Assembly (NCBI GenBank): GCA_024699055.1
Contig: JAILQG010000053.1
Location: 1 to 64,000 of the forward strand
Direction: 5' to 3'
Length of the DNA stretch: 64,000 bases
Origin: Bacteroidales bacterium
Lineage (GTDB): Bacteria > Bacteroidota > Bacteroidia > Bacteroidales > UBA932
In this document: positions 1 through 7,961 of the stretch, in pieces
How positions within the stretch are numbered: the first letter of the stretch is position 1
How the letters are laid out: each line of letters opens with the position of its first letter
Program-made: the position numbers and the translations under genes
The notes under the pieces: generated by a model
Told to the model about the DNA's origin: nothing
What the model saw: only the letters and a program-made list of their open reading frames with translations
The model's database searches: none

Positions 1-983
1 GGGAGAGAATGAAGGTGATAACCAGCCGCGGATGGCGCATGCCCACGAAAAGGCAGGTCTGGGACTTCTTCCAGAAATACGACACCTCCGGCCTGTCCTT
101 CTTCGAAATGACGACCGGCCTCGCATTCTGGTGGTTCGCGAAGCAGAAAGTGGACATCGCAGTTATCGAGACCGGTCTCGGAGGGCTCCTCGACAGCACC
201 AACATCATCACTCCCGAGCTTTGCGTCATCACCTCCATCGGGCTGGACCACTGTGCGCTGCTCGGGAACACGAGGGCTGAAATCGCCGTCCAGAAGGCCG
301 GCATCTTCAAGAGCGGCGTGCCGGCCGTCGTCGCTGCGGAAGATCCCGAAACCGCCCCTGTCTTCCGAGCAAACGCGAAGGCCCTTGGCTGCCCCCTCAT
401 CTTCGCCGACCATGAACCGTCCCCCGTCGACGAGGACTCCATCCTCCCGCGGATGGACCTGCAGGGCCCGTGTCAGAGGCAGAATCTGAACACCGCCCTC
501 ATCGCGCTGAAAACGCTTGGATACGCTCCCGACATTCCCGCCATTGAAAAAACGGCAAAAAGGACCGGGCTGCGCGGCAGGTGGGAGGTCCTATGCAAAA
601 AGCCCAGGGTAATATGCGACATCGGGCACAACCCCCCGGCGCTTCAGCTCAATTTCAGCCGGCTGGCCGCCATGGTGCGGAACAAGCTTATCATAGTCTA
701 CGGAATCATGGCGGACAAGGACCTCGAAGGGATAGCCCCGCTCATGCCAGCCGACGCCGCCTACATCCTGGTTTCGCCCGACACGCCCCGCGCCATGCCG
801 CATCACACGCTGTTCCAAAAACTCTCCCGTCTGCGGCCCGGCCTCAACCTGAGGGAAGCCCCCTGCGTGGCCGACGGAATAACGTTGGCACTGTCCCTGG
901 CAGGCCCCAGGGACCTGGTTTATATCGGTGGCTCTACTTTTGTAGTTACTGAAGCCATCACATATTTCGACAACTTGCAATAG
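1..983 (+). CDS. folC: Bifunctional folylpolyglutamate synthase/dihydrofolate synthase, C-terminal part (5' end outside window)
   Basis: Frame open to window start (E-R-M-K-V...); Mur-ligase-like VIETGLGGLLDSTN, ITSIGLDH, KAGIFKSGVPAV, DIGHNPPA motifs. Confidence 0.93.
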   Translation, partial: ERMKVITSRGWRMPTKRQVWDFFQKYDTSGLSFFEMTTGLAFWWFAKQKVDIAVIETGLGGLLDSTNIITPELCVITSIGLDHCALLGNTRAEIAVQKAGIFKSGVPAVVAAEDPETAPVFRANAKALGCPLIFADHEPSPVDEDSILPRMDLQGPCQRQNLNTALIALKTLGYAPDIPAIEKTAKRTGLRGRWEVLCKKPRVICDIGHNPPALQLNFSRLAAMVRNKLIIVYGIMADKDLEGIAPLMPADAAYILVSPDTPRAMPHHTLFQKLSRLRPGLNLREAPCVADGITLALSLAGPRDLVYIGGSTFVVTEAITYFDNLQ

Positions 984-987
984 CACC

Positions 988-3900
988 ATGAAAACTGTAT
1001 TACCATTACTTATGACACTCTCGATCATTCCCTTCCTTACCGCATCTTCCCACGCAGCGGACAACGACGGCCATAAGCTGTCGAAAGAATGGAAGGAATA
1101 CCGTACAGCCATGGATCAGGACAAGCCGAAAGATGCCATCAAAGCGCTGGAAGCGATTAAGAAGGAAGCATCCAGACAGCACCTGACATGGGACTACTAC
1201 GATGCTTGCGACAAGTTCAAGGAGGTCAGGGTCAGGACCAACTGGAAACTGCGTGATTCGCTTGAAAGCGCTTTCCGCAAGGAAATCAACGATTTCGGAG
1301 AACCGGTAGCGATCTATTACATGCGTCGGAACACCTACCGGAACGATCTCCTGGATCACATCCTCGCCAATGAAAAGAAGCTGAAGAGTTCGAAGAATAC
1401 CGAATTTTGGACAAGGGACTGGAAACTCAGCCACTACAAGTTTTCCGATGCGCTCAAACCGCTTCTCAAAAGCGACTGGGACTATGTGCTGTGGAGCCTG
1501 TTCCCCCAAAGCAAAATGAAGGAGGAATACGGTTCGTATCCGCTGAACGCATTCGTGGAATATCAGACGCTCGTGGAAAAGAACGACGACGGGACCCTTC
1601 TCGAGGCCTTCGCCAAAAAGTATTCCGGCACCGCCGCGGCTCTCATGGCCGAAGAGGATCTCCTGCGGAAGGAATTCCACCGGCTGGACGGCAATAAAGC
1701 GTCCACATCCGACCAGTTCATCGCCTTCAGGGAAAAATGCGACGCCCTCGTGAAACGGGGCAAGGCCTTCACCGGGGACGAGAAAGTCATCGCGGACTGC
1801 TGCGACGATGCCGCCGACCTAATCAGCCAGATGGACTCCAAGAGCCTGAGTTTCGATGTGGAAGACAGCGCCATGAACTTCGAGTTCAAGAATCTTGAAT
1901 CCGTCAGGATACAGGTGCTGAAAGACGGTTCGAAGGTTTGGGAAAAGCTGCTCGCCAATCCCAAGAAGAGCTACTATGTCAAGGACGCCCTCCGCATCGA
2001 TCTTCCCGACCTCGCGGACGGAGTCTACAAGATAAAATGCACCGCCTCCGGCATAGAAGACGAAACACAGGAGTGGACCAAATATACGATTTCCGCATCG
2101 AGCCGCTGGAACGCCGACGGCCTCGGTATCTGGGCTGCGGACTTCAAGAGCGGAGAACCCTTCGCCAAGGTGGACGTGGAAGTAATCAAAAACGGGAAGG
2201 TGACGAAGACCCTGAAGGACTTCAAACTCGACGGGTACACCAATCTTCCCGCCGACGTTTCCAACTATATTTCAAAGGAGTCGTGCTCTCTGCGCCTGCG
2301 CAACGGCAGCAGGGCATCCAGGGAGGTCCACGTCGGCGGCTATTATGCCGACGACCTCGAAGACAGGGCCCGCCAGCACTGCATCATCCTAACCGACCGT
2401 TCGGCTTTCCAGCCCGACGAGACCGTGTTCTTCAAGGCTGTCCTGTACCGCGGGCGTTACACCATCAAGGCCAATGAAGCCGGGGAGAAGATAACCGCTG
2501 TCCTGAAGGACCCCAAGGGCGACGAACTCGAGCGTCTGGAGCTGACGACCAATGAAAACGGCAGCGTAGCCGGCTCATTCGTGCTCAGGAGGACCGAGCG
2601 CAACGGGCAGTACAGCATAGAGATCCTTCGGAACGGCATCGTCGAAGGTAGGAAAAACGTATTGGTGGACGATTTCGTCCTTCCTACCTTCGACCTCACC
2701 TTCGACAAGATGCCGGATCTGCACTATCCGGTCGATTCGGTAACGGTCAAGGGTACCGCCATGGCCTATTCCGGGCATTCCCTGAACGGCGCCAGAATAA
2801 CGTATTCGGTCACCCACAATGGTGTTGAATGCGCTTCCGGGAATCTTACCCTCGAAAAGAACCGCTTCGCCTTCACCTTCCCGGTAGTGGCGGAAAGCAC
2901 CCGCTGGGGCGCCCACTACGCCGTCAGCGTAAGGGTTACCGACGTCACCGGTGAAACCATGGACTTCGAGAAATGGGTATTCATCACGGGTGAACGGAGA
3001 CCCGAATACGACGTTGACTATTATTTCAAGGATATTTCTGCCAAGGACGGCAGCGACCTGGCCATAAAGGCTGTGGCAGGAAAGAAAGTGACCTGGGCGG
3101 CGGTGGAACTCTACGGAACCGGTGACAAGCTGCTGGAAAGGAAAGTGATACGCTTCGCCCCGCAGGGTGACGACTACGCCACGGCAGAGGTCAGGTATCC
3201 GTATCTGGACAGCTATCCCCAGACCCTGTCTCTTCAGATCGTCTATTTCCAGAACAAGCACACCTATACCTACAGTGTGCACAGGAGCCGCGAGAACCAC
3301 GCACAGGACATGCCGCTGAGCTTCGAGCGCTTCCTCGACACCACCTCTCCCGGCGCCCACTACACATTTACCATCAAGACCGGTCCCGGAGCGGAAGTGG
3401 CGGCCACCATATTCGACAAGAGCACCGAGCGTTTCATGCCCAACAACTGGGTATCGGTCGAATCAGACCCGTGGCCCGTCCCCTACATTTCGTACAACAA
3501 CTATCCTGGCGTGGACGAGGGCCGTCACGAATATGTCAGGAGGTACGGCGGAAACGTGCTCATGAGCAAGAGCGCCGGCATGGTTGAAGATTCCTATATG
3601 ATGGTGGAAGAGGTTGCCGCCGAGGCTCCCATGGCCGATTCCGCAGCCGGAGCTCCCGAAGCGGAAGACATCCCCATCCGCGAGGATTTCGCCACCACGA
3701 TAGCCTGGGAGCCCTTCCTCAAGGCAGATAAGGACGGCACGGTGCAGTTCAGCTTCACCAATGCCGACAAGCTTTCCACCTTCTTCGTGCAGCTGTTCTC
3801 GCACGACAAGGACATGCGGAACGAAACCCTCAGGCGCGAAATGGTGGTTACCATTCCTGTTAAGGTAAGCCTGGTGGAACCCAAGTTCATCTATGAAGGG

Positions 3901-5670
3901 GACAAGTGGAACGTTCGCGTGGGGCTGTCCAGCACCCTCATCGGCGATGCCGACGGCACGCTTCAGGTGGATTTCATCAACGGTGCGTCCTACAAGACCG
4001 GTCCCGTGCTCTCCACTTCCTCCAAGACGGTCAAGGTGCCGGGAGGCGGCTCATGCAGTTTCGACTTCCCTGTCACCGCACCTGCCGTAGACGTCCTCGG
4101 TCTCAAAATCACCTTCAAGCCCACGACCCTTCCGATAGGCTCGGATGCGGTATTCGTAACCGTTCCCGTCCGCAAGGCCGAGCAGACGCTTACCGAATCC
4201 CATTCCGGCGTGCTTCTCCAGGGCACATCGGCACAGGAACTGGAAGCTTCGCTGAGAAAAATGTTCGTGAACATCCCGGGCGACAAGGCAAGCCTGCGCG
4301 ACATTTCCATCCTCGACATGATACGCGAAGCCCTGCCGGAAAGGATTACCCCCGATGCAGAAAACGCGATATCGCTTTCCGAAGCGCTCTATGCCAAATC
4401 GCTCTGCGACAGGCTCGGGCAGGAGGTGGAATTCGACGACGAAGGCATTGCCGCCAAACTCCTCGCCCTCCAGGGCGAAGACGGCGGATTCTCGTGGTTT
4501 GCAGGGATGTCGTCCTCGCCCATGGTCACCACAATCGTACTGGAAAGGATGAAAGGTCTCGGCATCATAGACGAAGAAGCGGCAGTCCATTTCCTTGACC
4601 GCGAATTCTTCGAGTCGGGCAATTCGAAGCGCTGGTGGTATTGCGGCATCAGCATGCAGCAGTACCTGTATGTCCGCAGCCTCTTCCCGGAGGTGAGCTT
4701 CAGCGAAAAGACAACCAGGGACTTCCGCAAGAGCGTGCGCGCATATCTCGTCCCCTCGAAGGAACGCGGCCTGAACGGCTGGCTCTTCGCCAAGACCAGG
4801 CGCCTCGCCACGCTCAAGAACCTCTCCGAACTCGAAGGCGGCACTTCCCTCGCCCGCGCCATGGGCATAAGGCTGATGGCCGCAGGCAGGCTGAAGAGGT
4901 CCCTTAAGGCAGATGTGGAATCGCTCGTACAGTATGCCGAACCCCACAATGGCGGCGGCATCTACTATCCCAATCTGGTGATGCCCTGGAGGGGCCTGCT
5001 CGAAACCGAGCTCTACGCTCACAGCAGGCTCTGCAACCTCCTGGCAACCAGCGGATACAACGATATTTCAGACGGAATCAGACTGTGGATAATGCTTCAG
5101 AAGGAGACCCAGCACTGGGAGGACGATCCCGGCTACATCGAAGCCATAGCATCTGTGATGGACGCTTCGCAGGCGGTGCTCGACACCAGGGTCCTGGCGC
5201 TCAGCGCGGTTTACTCCAAGCCCTTCAGCGAAATCATCGCCACCGGCAACGGAATGGCTATCAACAGGGAGCCCCTCGAATACAGCAAACCTTCCGGAGG
5301 ATGGTACTATCGCGGTTCCGTTTCCGGCGGCCCCGCCGATTCACTGAAGGTCGGCGACCGCATCCGGATAAGGTGGTCCATCAAGAACGAAGAGAACCGC
5401 AGCTTCGTCCGCATCACCCTTCCGCACAATGCGGGCCTCGTGCCTGTCGACCAGACCTCCGGCTACCGCTACGGATGTTACCGCAGCGTGCTTGCCGACC
5501 GCATCGAACTCTGGTATGAGAGCTATCCCGAAGAGAATACGGAAGTATACGAAGAGTACTACGTTACCAGATCGGGCGCCTTCCAGTGCCCCGCCGCAGT
5601 GGTGGAGAGCCTGTATGCCCCGCACTACCGCGCCAACACGGCCGCGCCGCAAACTCTCGAGATAGAGTAA
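988..5670 (+). CDS. Alpha-2-macroglobulin family protein (MG2-type), secreted
   Basis: 1560 aa; signal peptide; MG domains with LTDRSAFQPDETVFFKAVLYRG and TTIAWEPFLKADKDGTVQFSF; no CxEQ thioester motif seen. Confidence 0.88.
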   Translation: MKTVLPLLMTLSIIPFLTASSHAADNDGHKLSKEWKEYRTAMDQDKPKDAIKALEAIKKEASRQHLTWDYYDACDKFKEVRVRTNWKLRDSLESAFRKEINDFGEPVAIYYMRRNTYRNDLLDHILANEKKLKSSKNTEFWTRDWKLSHYKFSDALKPLLKSDWDYVLWSLFPQSKMKEEYGSYPLNAFVEYQTLVEKNDDGTLLEAFAKKYSGTAAALMAEEDLLRKEFHRLDGNKASTSDQFIAFREKCDALVKRGKAFTGDEKVIADCCDDAADLISQMDSKSLSFDVEDSAMNFEFKNLESVRIQVLKDGSKVWEKLLANPKKSYYVKDALRIDLPDLADGVYKIKCTASGIEDETQEWTKYTISASSRWNADGLGIWAADFKSGEPFAKVDVEVIKNGKVTKTLKDFKLDGYTNLPADVSNYISKESCSLRLRNGSRASREVHVGGYYADDLEDRARQHCIILTDRSAFQPDETVFFKAVLYRGRYTIKANEAGEKITAVLKDPKGDELERLELTTNENGSVAGSFVLRRTERNGQYSIEILRNGIVEGRKNVLVDDFVLPTFDLTFDKMPDLHYPVDSVTVKGTAMAYSGHSLNGARITYSVTHNGVECASGNLTLEKNRFAFTFPVVAESTRWGAHYAVSVRVTDVTGETMDFEKWVFITGERRPEYDVDYYFKDISAKDGSDLAIKAVAGKKVTWAAVELYGTGDKLLERKVIRFAPQGDDYATAEVRYPYLDSYPQTLSLQIVYFQNKHTYTYSVHRSRENHAQDMPLSFERFLDTTSPGAHYTFTIKTGPGAEVAATIFDKSTERFMPNNWVSVESDPWPVPYISYNNYPGVDEGRHEYVRRYGGNVLMSKSAGMVEDSYMMVEEVAAEAPMADSAAGAPEAEDIPIREDFATTIAWEPFLKADKDGTVQFSFTNADKLSTFFVQLFSHDKDMRNETLRREMVVTIPVKVSLVEPKFIYEGDKWNVRVGLSSTLIGDADGTLQVDFINGASYKTGPVLSTSSKTVKVPGGGSCSFDFPVTAPAVDVLGLKITFKPTTLPIGSDAVFVTVPVRKAEQTLTESHSGVLLQGTSAQELEASLRKMFVNIPGDKASLRDISILDMIREALPERITPDAENAISLSEALYAKSLCDRLGQEVEFDDEGIAAKLLALQGEDGGFSWFAGMSSSPMVTTIVLERMKGLGIIDEEAAVHFLDREFFESGNSKRWWYCGISMQQYLYVRSLFPEVSFSEKTTRDFRKSVRAYLVPSKERGLNGWLFAKTRRLATLKNLSELEGGTSLARAMGIRLMAAGRLKRSLKADVESLVQYAEPHNGGGIYYPNLVMPWRGLLETELYAHSRLCNLLATSGYNDISDGIRLWIMLQKETQHWEDDPGYIEAIASVMDASQAVLDTRVLALSAVYSKPFSEIIATGNGMAINREPLEYSKPSGGWYYRGSVSGGPADSLKVGDRIRIRWSIKNEENRSFVRITLPHNAGLVPVDQTSGYRYGCYRSVLADRIELWYESYPEENTEVYEEYYVTRSGAFQCPAAVVESLYAPHYRANTAAPQTLEIE

Positions 5671-6246
5671 TTAATCCTCCCTGCCGGCCGCATAAAGGCC
5701 GTCGTAACCCGGAATTGCATGCCCGGTGCTCTTCAGAAGGGCCCGGGCATCCTTGTCGAAGGCCAGCACCCGGAGGTCGGGAGTGACGGCGGCGTACATG
5801 TCGTCCACCTTCACCTTGCCCCCTTCCGCATTGACGGCTTCGCCGCTCAGCTTGTAGATGAGCACAATGACGCTGTCAGACTGCGAAGCGCGGGCGGAGG
5901 CTATCTCCTCCAGGCCTTTCAGCCTTTCGCGGTCCTTGGCTATGTCGGCCTCCTTCCTCGCGGCATTCTGCACCAGACCACGGGACCTGTAATCCACGAG
6001 GAATTCTTCGTTTTTCCTGATACGCAGATTGATTGCGTTATTGCGGCGCTCGAGTTCTTCGCCGAGCTTGACAGAGCCGGTCTGCTCGATCTGGTATATC
6101 TTTACCTTTTCGGAAGCGCCTCCGACCGTCTCGGCTATCGCCGACTTGACGGCCTGCCCAAGGGCCGCCTCGGAGGAATCCCTGTTACCGCAGGCTGCAA
6201 GCGCAAGTCCGACGACCGAGGCTATGATGATTTTCCTGGTATCCAT
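5671..6246 (-). CDS. Putative lipoprotein of unknown function
   Basis: Start re-set to MDTRKIIIASVVGLALAAC (lipobox LAAC); consensus promoter directly upstream. Confidence 0.75.
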   Translation of the reverse strand: MDTRKIIIASVVGLALAACGNRDSSEAALGQAVKSAIAETVGGASEKVKIYQIEQTGSVKLGEELERRNNAINLRIRKNEEFLVDYRSRGLVQNAARKEADIAKDRERLKGLEEIASARASQSDSVIVLIYKLSGEAVNAEGGKVKVDDMYAAVTPDLRVLAFDKDARALLKSTGHAIPGYDGLYAAGRED

Positions 6247-6252
6247 GTCTGT

Positions 6253-6283
6253 CAAAGTTAAGGAATAATCGTAAATTTGCAAA
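6253..6283 (-). promoter_or_regulatory. Bacteroidota-type promoter of the 5671-6246 lipoprotein gene
   Basis: Minus strand TTTG-N19-TAACTTTG followed by 6 nt then ATG. Confidence 0.6.
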
Positions 6284-6285
6284 TG

Positions 6286-7131
6286 ATGAGCGCATTCACT
6301 GCATACAGGGGGGCGGTCCTGACAGATAACATAGAAGATTATCCCGAAGGCATCATCCTGCCCATAGACAAGCCTTACAGATGGACGTCAGCTGATGTCA
6401 TCCGCAAGGTCAAGTGGATGGCAATCAAACACTTCCACAAGAAAAACCTGAAGGTTGGCCATGCCGGCACGCTCGACCCGCTGGCAACCGGCGTGCTTCT
6501 GGTCTGCATCGGCAAGGCCACCAAACTGGCCGACGAACTACAGAAGTCGCCGAAACAATACATTGCCGGAGTCGCCTTCGGCGCCACCACTCCCTCCTAC
6601 GATCGCGAAAAGGAAATCGACGCCACATACCCGCTGGACAGGGTTTCGCAGAAGAGCATCGAAGAACTGCTGCCGCGCTTCATCGGCGAGCAGGACCAGA
6701 TTGCTCCCCTTTTCAGCGCAAAGAGCGTGGACGGGATGCGGGCATACGAAATGGCCCGCAAATTATACAAGGCCGGCAAGCCGGTGGACAGCTCGGTACT
6801 GCAGTCGTCCAGGATTTCGATATACGACCTGAAACTCCTCGATTATCATCTGTCCGATTCGTCTGCAGGCATGGACACGGCAAGCCCTACCGATGGAGCG
6901 TCCGGCAGGATCAACGTGAACAGCATCGAAGGACACACCCTGGCCATTGCCGACATTCTGGTAGACTGCAGCAAAGGCACCTACATAAGGGCGCTCGCCC
7001 GCGACCTCGGCGAGGCGCTCGGCAGCGGGGCGTTCCTTTCCAGCCTGCGCCGCACCCGCAACGGCGGGATCCGTGTGGAAGACGCCCTCACGATGGACGA
7101 CATTGCGGGCATCCTGCGGCCGGATAGATAG
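6286..7131 (+). CDS. truB: tRNA pseudouridine(55) synthase
   Basis: GHAGTLDPLATGVLLVCIGKATK motif; ATG at 6283 or 6286. Confidence 0.95.
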   Translation: MSAFTAYRGAVLTDNIEDYPEGIILPIDKPYRWTSADVIRKVKWMAIKHFHKKNLKVGHAGTLDPLATGVLLVCIGKATKLADELQKSPKQYIAGVAFGATTPSYDREKEIDATYPLDRVSQKSIEELLPRFIGEQDQIAPLFSAKSVDGMRAYEMARKLYKAGKPVDSSVLQSSRISIYDLKLLDYHLSDSSAGMDTASPTDGASGRINVNSIEGHTLAIADILVDCSKGTYIRALARDLGEALGSGAFLSSLRRTRNGGIRVEDALTMDDIAGILRPDR

Positions 7132-7148
7132 TAATTAAATTGATCGAT

Positions 7149-7961
7149 ATGAATCGTATTGCCAAAGCATTCACTGCAATTATCCTGTTCTGCTTCGCAG
7201 TTTCCGCACAGGCACAGAACGTCACACACCCCTGGCAGGGAAAAAGAGTCGCCCTTTTCGGGGACTCGATCACCGATCCCGGCCTCGGCCGGTCGTGGGG
7301 CATCACACAGTACTGGGGCCACCTTCAGGAATGGCTCAATCTCGACATCTACAACTATGCAGTATCAGGAAAGGAATGGGACGATATTCCCCGCCAGCTG
7401 GGCAAACTGCAGGAGGAGCACGGGCAGGAAGTCGATGCCATCGTCATTCTGATGGGGACCAACGATTATAATATGGCTGTCCCCACCGGACAGTGGTTCA
7501 CGGAAGTGGATGAATACATTCTGGCCGGGACCGACATGCAGGAGCCCGCTACCATGCAACTCCGCAGGCGCAGGATCCCGGTGATGGACAATTCGACGGT
7601 GAAAGGCCGCATCAACATAGCCATGAGCCTTATCAAGAAGGCTTATCCCCGTTGCCCGGTAGTACTCCTGACTCCCCTGCACCGGGGCTGGTTCCGCGTG
7701 AGCGAAGGGAATGTCCAGCCTGAAGAAAGCTACCAGAACCGCGCCGGAGAGTATCTGGATGCATATGTAGACGCGGTCAAGGAGGCCGGGAACATATGGT
7801 CGGTCAACGTGGTGGACCTTCATGCCCTGAGCAACATGAACCCTCTCTACAACCAGGAATTCTACTACGGTGGAGAGAATGACCACCTCCACCCCGGCAA
7901 AGAAGGCAATCTCCGCCTGGCAAAAGTGCTGTATTATCAGTTCCTTACGATCGCCCTCTAG
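7149..7961 (+). CDS. SGNH/GDSL-family hydrolase, secreted
   Basis: Signal peptide; FGDSIT, MGTND and HLHPGKEG blocks. Confidence 0.88.
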   Translation: MNRIAKAFTAIILFCFAVSAQAQNVTHPWQGKRVALFGDSITDPGLGRSWGITQYWGHLQEWLNLDIYNYAVSGKEWDDIPRQLGKLQEEHGQEVDAIVILMGTNDYNMAVPTGQWFTEVDEYILAGTDMQEPATMQLRRRRIPVMDNSTVKGRINIAMSLIKKAYPRCPVVLLTPLHRGWFRVSEGNVQPEESYQNRAGEYLDAYVDAVKEAGNIWSVNVVDLHALSNMNPLYNQEFYYGGENDHLHPGKEGNLRLAKVLYYQFLTIAL

